From positions 1-46,365 of the forward strand of contig CAZART010000029.1 of NCBI GenBank assembly GCA_964487555.1: a DNA stretch of 46,365 nucleotides, given 5' to 3'. Positions within the stretch are counted from its first letter, which is position 1. Every line of letters begins with the position of its first letter. This document shows, piece by piece, positions 7,507 to 16,605 of the stretch. Under the pieces are notes generated by a model. The model was given only the letters and a program-made list of their open reading frames with translations, did no database searches and was not told the DNA's origin. This stretch comes from CAZART01 sp964487555 (lineage in GTDB: Bacteria; Bacteroidota; Rhodothermia; Rhodothermales; VXPQ01). The position numbers were made by a program, and so were the translations under genes.

Positions 7507-9687
7507 TCAGGGGCTCTGGATCGGCTGAGAGGCCTCGGGTACGTTGATCCTCTTGAATGCGCCGATATTCGGAGAAACGGACATAAACCGCTCCCAATTC
7601 CCTCGCGGCCACATCGCTTTACCCCACTCAGCGGCGGCGGAGATGAGCCCCGCGTCCACGCCCATACCTTCGAGGCGCGCGAGCAGGGTAAAGAAGGTGG
7701 AGTGTTTCTCCTGAGCACTCATGTTCGGATAGCCGCCCGTGTCATCAGGGACACAGCTCGAGTTGGGATAGCCGCCGTTTTTCGCTTCGCAATCGCTGGA
7801 TCGAGGGAACTCCGAAATCTGGTGGCGCGACACTTTGATCATCCACGCCCGAAGCACCGCCTCGGCCACGTCCGCCAGCATATCTGGCTCAGCCCCGACC
7901 GTCACGCCGGACCACTCGTTGCCGGGAAGAATGCGCGCCGGGTCTGCCGTGTGCGTGCTCCAACCATGACCCTTTTCCGTCACGCCGTGAAAATTGTTCG
8001 ATACTTGCTGGTTCGTGATCTGGCTTCGCATCCATCGAAGGAACTGGTTGTGCCGGGAAGCTCCTCCTCGCGGATGCGCCACGTGATTCCCGATATGCGG
8101 ATGGGTATAGTTCCAATCCATCGGGCTCGTCCCCACCGTCCACCGATTCCCGTTTGAAAGGACCATCTGGAGCATGTACCAGACGTCGGTGGCGTAGACA
8201 TTCGTCTCGGGCGTCGGATAGGGCGAATCCTTGGGGTAATAGGGTTTCGCGTGCTTGTGCGGGCCCAGGTCAAAAAGGATCTGATTGGAGACAATCCACG
8301 TCCGGTCCCATCCGCCAATGAGGGATTTATCCTGTAGGAATCGGACCGCCTTGAAGACTTCGTCTCCCAGATCTTGAAGGCCGTGCGTCTGAACGAGCTC
8401 CCACATCCGCACGGCTTGCCACTGGTGCTCGGAGAGCTCGTCCAATTGCTGCGTGGGCTCATTCCATGGCGCCCGCGCCCGAACGTCGATCTTAGTTTGC
8501 TCTCCGGCGTATTCAAACCCATACCCCGCCGTCCAGTGTAGGCTCATCAGCCCTCCAAATCGTCCCCTGTAGCGTTTCGGTACCATAGACCGGATGAACT
8601 GCTCCCTATTCTGCGTGATCTCGGCAGGGAGGCGGTTGTCGAGATCCTGATAGGATGGCAATTGCTCGACGATAGGCCCGTAGACGTCGATGGGGGCGAC
8701 GTCCGGAAGCCATCCACTCCAGTCGAAGAACTGGACGGCCATCGGAATCAGATCATTTCGGATGCTCGAATCCGGATGCGCAATATCCGTTTTTCCATTC
8801 GGAAACAGATACGGCAACATCTCGCCGTCGCGGTCGAGCACCCACTCGAGGCCCGCCCCCGCGGCCCAAAGATCGACAGGTTTGTCTTTAAGCGTCGGCC
8901 CCGGCTGATACGGTGGATTCCACGGGCGGCCGGCGTCGTCGCGCGTGTAACCTTGAGGAAGGTCCAGGTCGATGGATTGAATGTAGGCCGCGATGTCTCG
9001 GGCTTCTTCTTCCGACAGTCCGTGGAACCTTGATCTTGCCTCGATTACGCGTGGCTCGTAGTTGAAGTATTTTTGGTCCCGTCCATCCTTGGCGTGGCAG
9101 TCCGCACACGCGGCAATGATGGGCCCTTTTGAGATCACGTTGTCTACGAGTGCATTTCGCTTCCGGAAAAGCTGCTCTCCTCGGATGATATTCCCTTCGA
9201 CCTGCCACGAGGAAGGCTTATCGAAGGTCTTCTTCTTCAGTACGCTCCGCCCATCCCGACGAAAGTCCAGATCGATGATGCGGTATCCACTTCGCACCCC
9301 ATCGGAGCGGTTGAACTTCGCCTCTAAAACGACCTTGCCGGACACGTTCACCGGCAGCGTCATCCGAACGGTGTGGTACGCTCCGCCGATCCCGCCGTAG
9401 ACCCGTTCCGGATAGGCGACGTTGACCTGATCGTTGGATAGCGGAATCCAGTCTCCCCCGTTGATGCGAACCTCGTTGGCCCGGTCGTAACCTACCTTGT
9501 CGGCATAGTCGGATTTGTGGTAGCCGCACTGGTGGCACTGCAAGTACAGCTCGTCGGCGGATCCTGTTAGTTCAAATTCTACCTTTTCGACATGCGCACT
9601 CGACCCGTCTTCACTGTAGACGAGAATCGGCAGCTGCCCGTAGGCAGGTGGAGCGATAAGGCAAAGGATGAGTAGAAGATTCTTCAT
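7507..9687 (-). CDS. Large secreted c-type cytochrome-domain protein
   Basis: A 726-residue protein with a clear signal peptide (MKNLLLILCLIAPPAYGQ). The first ~150 residues look like a beta-rich domain and contain CHQCGYH (residues 51-57), which is a CxxCxxH rather than a haem site. A cytochrome c domain follows, with one CxxCH haem motif, CADCH, at residues 194-198, and HGLSEEEARDIAAYIQSIDL, typical of a c-type cytochrome C-terminal helix. The remaining ~450 residues are rich in Trp and Tyr and match no family I recognise. It is probably periplasmic or surface exposed and either transfers electrons or oxidises an unknown substrate. It stands alone between genes of other functions. Confidence 0.75.
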   Translation of the reverse strand: MKNLLLILCLIAPPAYGQLPILVYSEDGSSAHVEKVEFELTGSADELYLQCHQCGYHKSDYADKVGYDRANEVRINGGDWIPLSNDQVNVAYPERVYGGIGGAYHTVRMTLPVNVSGKVVLEAKFNRSDGVRSGYRIIDLDFRRDGRSVLKKKTFDKPSSWQVEGNIIRGEQLFRKRNALVDNVISKGPIIAACADCHAKDGRDQKYFNYEPRVIEARSRFHGLSEEEARDIAAYIQSIDLDLPQGYTRDDAGRPWNPPYQPGPTLKDKPVDLWAAGAGLEWVLDRDGEMLPYLFPNGKTDIAHPDSSIRNDLIPMAVQFFDWSGWLPDVAPIDVYGPIVEQLPSYQDLDNRLPAEITQNREQFIRSMVPKRYRGRFGGLMSLHWTAGYGFEYAGEQTKIDVRARAPWNEPTQQLDELSEHQWQAVRMWELVQTHGLQDLGDEVFKAVRFLQDKSLIGGWDRTWIVSNQILFDLGPHKHAKPYYPKDSPYPTPETNVYATDVWYMLQMVLSNGNRWTVGTSPMDWNYTHPHIGNHVAHPRGGASRHNQFLRWMRSQITNQQVSNNFHGVTEKGHGWSTHTADPARILPGNEWSGVTVGAEPDMLADVAEAVLRAWMIKVSRHQISEFPRSSDCEAKNGGYPNSSCVPDDTGGYPNMSAQEKHSTFFTLLARLEGMGVDAGLISAAAEWGKAMWPRGNWERFMSVSPNIGAFKRINVPEASQPIQSP

Positions 9688-9732
9688 CGCGTCAAATCTG
9701 CGCACGTCGGTTCTGATAATACCGCGTCACAG

Positions 9733-9788
9733 TGGCACGAGCTTCGAATTATGCGCATGACGGGCGGCCGCGAATATCGTTCGTGCCA
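9733..9788. repeat. Inverted repeat TGGCACGA upstream of the cytochrome gene
   Basis: TGGCACGA at 9733-9740 is matched by its exact reverse complement TCGTGCCA at 9781-9788; the flanking bases extend this to TGGCACGAGC against TGGCACGAAC. The arms are 40 nt apart and lie about 45-100 nt upstream of the minus-strand cytochrome start, where a regulator could bind. No function is shown. The rest of 9706-9984 has no convincing gene. Confidence 0.35.
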
Positions 9789-9984
9789 TTATCACACTTT
9801 CTCGCATCGTCTTGTGTCTCTTCTGGCGCATGTACTACCTGCGACTTGGAAGACGCCCCTACCTGCCTCAGCGCGAAGTAATCGATGTCCGATGATATAA
9901 ATCCACGGATCGGGCGCCGCGAATCAGGGGATGAGCTTCGTAAGTAACGGTTCGACAGGTCAGTCCTCGATGCGCCGCAAGGCC

Positions 9985-10278
9985 TTACTTAAGCAGCGTA
10001 ACGCGCTGTGAGAACGCCGCGGCACGGCCGCCATCGGAAACGATTTCCGGCCGCACCAGGTGGACCCCACTTCCGAGGCTTTCGGCATCAAAGACGGTAC
10101 GGTGGATACCGGCATTAATCCGCGCAGGGTGAGAACCAACGTTGAGGCGAGCTTTGGAAATGCCGGGCTGCTGACAGGCGAGGAGCGCGCCCTCTGCCGT
10201 GAAGGTGCGGATGAAGCACACTAACGGCTCTGGGTGCAGCACTGCGAACCGGAGATGAAAGTAGACGGTGCCGATCAT
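9985..10278 (-). pseudogene. Gene remnant with a T9SS-sorting-domain-like C-terminal tail
   Basis: About 97 codons from the internal ATG at 10278 to a stop at 9985 give a plausible protein end: INAGIHRTVFDAESLGSGVH then LVRPEI and AAFSQRVTLLK at the very C-terminus. The AGxHxxxFDAxxLxSGVxLxR...RVTLLK pattern resembles type A sorting domains of proteins exported by the type IX system. The preceding part (FIRTFTAEGALLACQQPGI) could instead belong to a Wzt-C-like beta-sandwich. There is no signal peptide, and the frame upstream runs antisense-like into the DACNV gene's intergenic end, so I read it as the displaced 3' end of a larger gene rather than a complete gene. Confidence 0.35.
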
Positions 10279-10348
10279 CCGAACAATCAGGGGGAACGCA
10301 TGCCTCAAAATAAACTCGCACGGTCCTGATCCCGGACGATCACCGGCG

Positions 10349-11485
10349 TTAGAGCAGCAGCGTTTCGATGCGATGGGCGTGCAGGCGATCCTCGAAATCC
10401 GACCACGCGAAGATCGTGAAGCGGCCGTCCTGGGAGGCAACCAGTGCGAGGGCGTCACGCTGATCATGGGCAAACTGGGCCGCCGACAGGTGCCGCGTTC
10501 CTCCGAGCTCGGCCGCGTCTTCCACTATGGGTATGTGGCCCACAACGGGCTCCATCACCAGAACCTCTCGCGCGGGCGAGGCACCGGGAGCACGTTCGAT
10601 CTTCGCGCCGAAGGCCAGCAGCTCGTATTCCATGCTGATTAAGGTTGCGCCGTCAACGGCCGTCAATCCGGCAACCCCATCGATCGCCTGACGAAGGTCA
10701 TCCGTCCAGCTCATGGCCTCCCCGTCGCCCGATGTCCGGTGTACCAGTTCGGCAAGCTGCGAGAAGGGAGGCGCCACCCGGTACGCTACAGGTTGGACGA
10801 TGGATCGCTGCCACCCGTCGTTGTTGGGTACGACGAGGAGTGTTCCTCCGTGTCCGTGTGCGCGCATGGAAAGGGCGAGTCGGACGAGGATGTTGGCGTG
10901 TTTGAGCAACGGATTCGATCCGTCGATTCCCGTCAAATTCGCGAGCACTTCGGGACAATCGGGCCGCCGGGCGGCGTCCTCGTCGACGATTTTGACGCGA
11001 TGTCCCTTGAACATGGCCAGATTGCCGAACTTCCCATAGGCCACGTCACGACTGTACTTGGCGACGACAAGCCCCGGCTCGACCACTTCCAACACCAGGC
11101 AGTGCTCCGGCAATCCTCGCGTCGCGCCCCAGACGTGAAGATCGTCCACGCCGCCCGAAACGCAGAGGTGAATTCCGGGACGTTCGACGGCCGGCGCCAG
11201 GCGCGTGAGCGCCCGCGGGGCAAGGGGAATCCGGCGATCAAAGACGAGGGCCTCCCCGGCCCCGTCTGCGTGCAATACGGCGAGGGAGATCTTCGGCGAT
11301 CGTCCCTCCTCGCGACGAAGGCTTGCCCAGAATCCGGTTTCGATGAGGCGCTCGATTATGTCCGCTGCGGGAAGGGGCGCAGGACTGCCACGCCCCTCGC
11401 GCCGTGATTCTTCCTGCTGGCGCGAGAGGCGCTCGTGCAGGATCGGGGCTACCTTCCCGGCGGGAGGATAGACGAGGTCGGCCAT
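10349..11485 (-). CDS. DACNV-type sensor protein with DisA_N/diadenylate-cyclase-like domain
   Basis: About 378 residues, cytoplasmic. The C-terminal ~150 residues carry the two signature segments of DisA_N/DacA diadenylate cyclases: a DGA motif (GLTAVDGATLISMEYELLA) and a GTRH segment (LGGTRHLSAAQFAHDQRDAL). In active cyclases the second motif reads GTRHR; here the third basic residue is Leu (RHL), so ATP use may be altered or lost. The N-terminal two thirds fit the putative DACNV sensor module described next to such domains in Bacteroidota-type genomes. No strong ribosome site marks the start: I use the second of two nearby ATGs (11485), but 11491 or 11551 are possible. Role in c-di-AMP synthesis or sensing is inference. 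Confidence 0.65.
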   Translation of the reverse strand: MADLVYPPAGKVAPILHERLSRQQEESRREGRGSPAPLPAADIIERLIETGFWASLRREEGRSPKISLAVLHADGAGEALVFDRRIPLAPRALTRLAPAVERPGIHLCVSGGVDDLHVWGATRGLPEHCLVLEVVEPGLVVAKYSRDVAYGKFGNLAMFKGHRVKIVDEDAARRPDCPEVLANLTGIDGSNPLLKHANILVRLALSMRAHGHGGTLLVVPNNDGWQRSIVQPVAYRVAPPFSQLAELVHRTSGDGEAMSWTDDLRQAIDGVAGLTAVDGATLISMEYELLAFGAKIERAPGASPAREVLVMEPVVGHIPIVEDAAELGGTRHLSAAQFAHDQRDALALVASQDGRFTIFAWSDFEDRLHAHRIETLLL

Positions 11486-11784
11486 GCGCATTTCATTCGA
11501 TGGATTTCCCACGATCGACAGCTTCTTGTCGGCTTGTTTCAGGCGCTGCATCTCCCGTCGTCCCACGCGTCCGCGGCTCCTTCGTTTCCAGCACCGTAGC
11601 ACGTACCTTCAAACGTTACGGATGCCGATCGCACGGAGTAGCTCATCGACCGATGCTCGACGCTCTCCGATTTGCTCCTTTACCGACCGCTTCCTGAGGT
11701 CTGTGCTCCATTTTCCGTCCGGCGGTGTGCGTCGAACCGGTCGCCCGGATGGCTCGCTCGAACGCTGTAACTGATGCAAACGCC

Positions 11785-14163
11785 ATGAGCGGAACGTTTT
11801 GCTCCGACTTGATCCACATGGTGAAGCAGACGCCGGTCCGCTATCTCCTCCCCCTCCCCTATGAGCGCGACGCCGGCTTCCGAGACGTCATCATCCGGTA
11901 CAGTAGAGCGGGTGCCGCGACCGCCGGAATCCTTGGCGTTCTCAGCATCGCAGCCGTCATGCTCGGTTACGTCGCGACGGGACGCGACTTCGCCTGGAGC
12001 TATGGCGACATCGACCCGACCGAGACCGTTGTCCTGTGGGATAAATTGATCGTTTTCCTCCTGAGCCTCGGCATTATCGTCGTTTCCCGCCTTCGGCCGG
12101 AATGGTCACGCGGGCTCGTGTCGGTCGTCGTGATCGCGATTGCCGGAGCCGTGATGGCGGACGACGTCGCCACCGGACGTACGGCTTTTACGGCCGGCTA
12201 TCTGATGCTTACAATGCTGGCGGCCGTAGGCACTCTGCCATTTCAACCCTGGCAAAGCCTCACGCTGGGTTCGTCAATCACCATCCTGTATATCGTCACG
12301 ATGGAATGGACGTCGCCTCGAGTAGACGTCGATCTACCGCAGGTCAGCCGAATCGTGACCCTCGTCGTGATGACGTTTATCGCTACCGGGATAAGTGCCC
12401 TGTTGTACGTAAGCCGCTACAATCAATACGAAGCACTGCGGCGTGCGAATGTGCTTCGTAAAAAGGCCAGGGCGCACGAGGCCGAGCTTCGCGAAATGGA
12501 ACGCATCAAATCGCGGTTTTTTGCGAATGTCAGCCATGAATTCAGAACCCCTCTCACCCTGCTCCTCGGTCCGATCGAGGACGCACTCGCGGGAGAGTAC
12601 GGGCCGTTGAATGAGCGATTGCGCAAACAGCTGCCCGCGATGCAGCGAAGCGCTAGGCGTCTCCAGAATCACATTGACGAGCTTCTGGATCTGGCGCGCG
12701 TGGACGCCCATCGAATGAAGCCGAATCCTCGGCCGGGCCATCTCACCGCCCTGGTGTTCGATGTCGCATCCCGGTTTGTGCTTTCCGGTGAACGGAAAGG
12801 CGTGGATGTGGATTGCCACTCCGAGCCTGAAGACATCGTCGCTACTTTCGACGCCTCCATCGTCGATAAAATCGTCGACAACCTGCTCTCAAATGCCCTA
12901 AAATTTACCGGAAAGGGTGGCCGTGTTCGGGTAACCGTGTCGGAGGACGACGAAGCCGTCGAGATTCGCGTTCGAGACACCGGACAGGGAATCCCCTCCG
13001 AGGACCTTCCCCACATTTTCGATCGCTTCTATCGAGTAGATGCTCACGGCTCACACGACCAGGCAAGCACCGGCATCGGGCTCGCTCTCGTGTATGAGCT
13101 TGTGAAGCTGTGCAACGGCGAGCTCGACGTCGAAAGCGAGCCTGGTTTCGGAAGCGAATTTACGGTCCGCCTGCCGATCGTTGAAGTACGCGACGCTCCC
13201 GAGGCACGAGCCGCTGAACGGGCGTGGCCGGAAGCCGCTCCGTCGGACGAACGCGAATTCGTTTCGGCCGGTGACGTCGGACCGGCCGATCCGAAGAAGC
13301 TGCGAGCGCCCGATTCGGATGACGGTGATGCGTACGGGCAGGAGACGGACCCAGCCGGACCTGCCGAAGACGCTCCGCTCATCCTCGTCATCGACGATGA
13401 CGAAGACGTTCGTTCTTACGTGATCGCCCAGTTCGAAGCTTCCTATCGTACGGCGGAGGCCGGCGACGGCGAAACCGGGCTGGATCGCATTCGCGAACTG
13501 AAGCCGAGTCTCGTCATCAGCGACGTCATGATGCCCGGAATGGACGGATTCGAACTCTGTCGCACGATAAAATCCGATCCGAAGCTGAACCATATACCCG
13601 TCGTATTGCTCACGGCGCGAGCGAGCCACGAGGACAGAATGGACGGACTCGAAATCGGCGCCGACGACTACATCTACAAACCCTTCCGTGCCGCCGAACT
13701 GAGGACGCGCGCGGAGAATCTCATAGAGATCAGGAAGCTCCTCAGGGAGCGCTTCGCAGACCGCGTTCTCCTGGAGCCCTCCGAGGTCTACGTGACATCG
13801 GCCGAGGCTGAATTCGTCGAGCACGTAAGAGCGATCGTGGATCGACACATTGCCGACAGCCATTTCGGCGTGGACTGGCTGGCGGACGAGCTGGATATGA
13901 GCGCTCGTCAACTTCAGCGAAAATTACGCAAGGCGGCCCGGCTTTCCGCGGCCGGCTTCGTTCGGCTGATGCGAATGAAGCGCGCCGCGCAGCTGCTGGA
14001 TCGCGGTGTGGGGACTGTGAAGGAAGTCGCGGATGCGGTCGGTTATCGGGATTCAGACTATTTTTCTCGAGTGTTCCGCCAGCTCTACGGAGTCCCCCCG
14101 TCCCGCTATGACGGGACACAAGCCGTTTCCATCGACCGTAGAGAACGGGACATCGAACCGTAG
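11785..14163 (+). CDS. Hybrid two-component regulator: membrane sensor, histidine kinase, receiver, AraC output
   Basis: About 792 residues. The N-terminus has around six hydrophobic segments (AGAATAGILGVLSIAAVMLG, LIVFLLSLGIIVV, VVMTFIATGISALLYV and others) with no large periplasmic loop. HisKA follows, with phospho-His251 in FFANVSHEFRTPLTLLLGP, and HATPase_c with N-box DNLLSNALKF and G-box DTGQGIP. The receiver domain has phospho-Asp580 in LVISDVMMPGMDGFEL and a KP lysine. It ends in an AraC-type DNA-binding domain (FGVDWLADELDMSARQLQRK, VADAVGYRDSDYFSRVFRQL). It is a one-protein signal chain. No Shine-Dalgarno supports a start; 11785 and 11818 are both possible. It lies 106 nt before the barrel-peptidase fusion gene, a plausible target. 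Confidence 0.9.
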   Translation: MSGTFCSDLIHMVKQTPVRYLLPLPYERDAGFRDVIIRYSRAGAATAGILGVLSIAAVMLGYVATGRDFAWSYGDIDPTETVVLWDKLIVFLLSLGIIVVSRLRPEWSRGLVSVVVIAIAGAVMADDVATGRTAFTAGYLMLTMLAAVGTLPFQPWQSLTLGSSITILYIVTMEWTSPRVDVDLPQVSRIVTLVVMTFIATGISALLYVSRYNQYEALRRANVLRKKARAHEAELREMERIKSRFFANVSHEFRTPLTLLLGPIEDALAGEYGPLNERLRKQLPAMQRSARRLQNHIDELLDLARVDAHRMKPNPRPGHLTALVFDVASRFVLSGERKGVDVDCHSEPEDIVATFDASIVDKIVDNLLSNALKFTGKGGRVRVTVSEDDEAVEIRVRDTGQGIPSEDLPHIFDRFYRVDAHGSHDQASTGIGLALVYELVKLCNGELDVESEPGFGSEFTVRLPIVEVRDAPEARAAERAWPEAAPSDEREFVSAGDVGPADPKKLRAPDSDDGDAYGQETDPAGPAEDAPLILVIDDDEDVRSYVIAQFEASYRTAEAGDGETGLDRIRELKPSLVISDVMMPGMDGFELCRTIKSDPKLNHIPVVLLTARASHEDRMDGLEIGADDYIYKPFRAAELRTRAENLIEIRKLLRERFADRVLLEPSEVYVTSAEAEFVEHVRAIVDRHIADSHFGVDWLADELDMSARQLQRKLRKAARLSAAGFVRLMRMKRAAQLLDRGVGTVKEVADAVGYRDSDYFSRVFRQLYGVPPSRYDGTQAVSIDRRERDIEP

Positions 14164-14269
14164 AAGATGGGACATTCCGGTTTCTCCGGGTGTCTGACGC
14201 ATTTGTAGGGGCACGGCCCACGGAGATTTGGTGCACGTTCGTAATGCAACCAACGTCCGGAGGCACGCC

Positions 14270-16570
14270 ATGAGACGCTACGCCATTCACCCTGTCGTTT
14301 GCCGATGCATCGTCCGTTCTGCGCTGGTCATCCTCGCGGCGAGTCCTCTTGTCGCTCAGGATTTCAGCCTCGGCGGCGCCGAGATTTTCCCGTCCGCAGG
14401 TAACAACATGAGCATCGCGCGAACGGACGTCGGCGCCGATCTACACATCCCGCTGCGTGGAGGACGAACGCATCTCCTACAGGGATTTCGCCACCAAAGG
14501 CTGTCTATTTCGGGCTGGAGCAGCACTCCGCTCTTGGGTCCATCGCAGCTTCAATACACGCGCTACGAAGCGGGACTCGTACAGCAGCTCGCATCGAGCT
14601 GGGCTGCCACCATGTTCTTTTCACCGGGTTTTGCCTATCGTGTCGGCGAAGGTTACTCCAGAAACTCCGTACACGTCCGGACGGGCTTTCTCGCATCCCG
14701 CCGCGTCCGTGATCATCTGACCTATGGATTCGGGGTCACATATCGAAATGGCCTCAAGCGGCCTGTCCTGCCGATAGTGCAGGTGAACGGCACCATCGGA
14801 CGGCATCTGCAAGCCGACGTAATGCTGCCGTCGCGCGCGAGGCTGCGGTACATCGTCACACCCGATGAGCGCGTAGCGTTCGGTGTACATGCCAGATACG
14901 GCGCCACGCCTTACTACATCGGGGATGCAACGGCACTCGACGAACCGCGCCACATGGTGCACAGTTATGCCACGGCAGGACCATCCCTCCATGTCGGACT
15001 CAAAGGTGCCTACAATCTCGTGGTCGACGGCGGTTACGCCCTGTGGAACAGGTTATCCTTCCGCGGCGGCGGAAGAGACGCCGAGTTGAATCTCGGAGGC
15101 GGACTCTATCTGCGTGCGGCCGTCGAGATTCGGTTTCGGAAACTGTCCCTCGCCTCGAAGCAGGTGCGTGTCAGATCGGCCGCGGTGCCCGATCGTCCTG
15201 ACGCCGTACGGCGGCTCTCTACGGCTATTCAGCAGCAGACCGTAACGCATCCGGATACCCATCGCGTGGAAGCCGACGCCTTCCTTGCCTTTCACGACTT
15301 TCTGGAGGAAGCGTATCCGCGAGTACATGCCGAGATGGTCCGTGAGACGGTGAGCGATTACAGCCTGCTGTACACGTGGCGCGGAACGGATTCCACGCTG
15401 GACCCCGTGTTGTTTGCCGGACATCTCGACGTCGTCCCTGTCGATCCTGCCACGGAGACCGAGTGGACGTATCCCCCGTTCGACGGCCACTCGGACGGGA
15501 CGTACGTCTGGGGGCGGGGAGCCATCGATAACCGCTTCACCGTCATCGGGATCATGGAAGCTGTCGAACGGCTTCTGGCCGATGGGTTTGCACCCGAGCG
15601 TACAATCTACCTGGCGTTCGGACATGACGAAGAGCGCGGAGGACCCGAAGGAGCTCGCCGAGTTGCCGCCCTTCTCGCCTCCCGAGGTGAAGAACTGGCT
15701 TATGTTCTCGACGAAGGGCCGTGCATAACCGAGGGGATCGTTCCCGGCGTTCGGAAACCTGTTGCGCTGATCGGCATCGCGGAAAAAGGCGCCGTTACGT
15801 TGAAGCTGACGGTGAAAACATCCGGTGGGCATTCATCCGCACCGCAGAAGGAGACGGCCATCGGCCTATTGAGCCGGGCCGTGTCCCGCCTCGAAGCACA
15901 CCAGATGCCGTCGCGGCTTGACGGCGTCGCGCAGGAGATGATGCTCTACCTCGTCCCGGAGATGTCTTTCGCGAAACGCATGGCATCCGCCAACCTCTGG
16001 CTCTTTGAACCGCTCGTCGAGCGGCAGCTCTCACGCGCGCGGGCATCGAACACGATCATACGCACCACGACGGCACCCACCATGCTCCGCAGCGGGTTCA
16101 AGGAAAATGTCCTCCCTGCGCACGCGGAAGCCGTCGTGAACTTTCGCATCCTTCCCGGTGACTCGGTGAGCGACGTCATAGAACATGTGAGGCGAGTCGT
16201 TCGAGATAGCAGGGTGCATATCGACACGTTGGGTGTCACTTCCGAACCATCGGAGATCTCCAGCACAGCCTCACGTCATTTCAAGACCCTGCAGCGAACC
16301 ATCTCGGAGATATTCCCAAGCGCCGCCGTCGTGCCGTCATTGATGATCGCGCGGACCGACTCGCGCCATTATGCCGGACTGACAACGAATATCTACCGGT
16401 TCGAACCCGTTCGTGTCGGGCCCGACGACGTTGAACGTATTCACGGCGTCGATGAGCGCGTCGGGATTGATGACTTCGTAAGAGGCATCGCCTTCTACTC
16501 ACGCCTCATCCAAAATTCGACCGGAGGCACGAAGGACCGGAGAAAGGAAGACGTGTTGGCGAGGCGCTGA
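14270..16570 (+). CDS. Outer-membrane barrel (DUF6268-like) fused to an M20-family peptidase/deacylase
   Basis: A 766-residue single frame; the start is set by GGAGG 7 nt before the ATG. After a signal peptide (ending LAASPLVAQ), residues ~30-300 look like the DUF6268 beta-barrel: FSLGGAEIFPSAGNN, alternating strands such as LTYGFGVTYRNG, and the closing LYLRAAVEIRFRKL. From ~310 on it is an M20 metallopeptidase of the PM20D1/carboxypeptidase-S type: FAGHLDVVP (His385), WGRGAIDNR (Asp420), FGHDEERGG (Glu454/455), LDEGP (Asp481), a dimerisation insert with TSGGHSSAPQ, and the last ligand in ERIHGVDERV (His725). All metal ligands appear intact. The two parts are normally separate proteins; the product would be a peptide or N-acyl-amino-acid hydrolase tethered to the outer membrane. 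Confidence 0.75.
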   Translation: MRRYAIHPVVCRCIVRSALVILAASPLVAQDFSLGGAEIFPSAGNNMSIARTDVGADLHIPLRGGRTHLLQGFRHQRLSISGWSSTPLLGPSQLQYTRYEAGLVQQLASSWAATMFFSPGFAYRVGEGYSRNSVHVRTGFLASRRVRDHLTYGFGVTYRNGLKRPVLPIVQVNGTIGRHLQADVMLPSRARLRYIVTPDERVAFGVHARYGATPYYIGDATALDEPRHMVHSYATAGPSLHVGLKGAYNLVVDGGYALWNRLSFRGGGRDAELNLGGGLYLRAAVEIRFRKLSLASKQVRVRSAAVPDRPDAVRRLSTAIQQQTVTHPDTHRVEADAFLAFHDFLEEAYPRVHAEMVRETVSDYSLLYTWRGTDSTLDPVLFAGHLDVVPVDPATETEWTYPPFDGHSDGTYVWGRGAIDNRFTVIGIMEAVERLLADGFAPERTIYLAFGHDEERGGPEGARRVAALLASRGEELAYVLDEGPCITEGIVPGVRKPVALIGIAEKGAVTLKLTVKTSGGHSSAPQKETAIGLLSRAVSRLEAHQMPSRLDGVAQEMMLYLVPEMSFAKRMASANLWLFEPLVERQLSRARASNTIIRTTTAPTMLRSGFKENVLPAHAEAVVNFRILPGDSVSDVIEHVRRVVRDSRVHIDTLGVTSEPSEISSTASRHFKTLQRTISEIFPSAAVVPSLMIARTDSRHYAGLTTNIYRFEPVRVGPDDVERIHGVDERVGIDDFVRGIAFYSRLIQNSTGGTKDRRKEDVLARR

Positions 16571-16605
16571 ACCTCGATGGCAGCGTTACCCCAAGGCGGT
16601 CGTCA

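Noticed and set aside
13051..13911. 286-codon minus-strand frame inside the hybrid kinase gene
   Set aside because: Antisense to conserved kinase and receiver domains with intact motifs.
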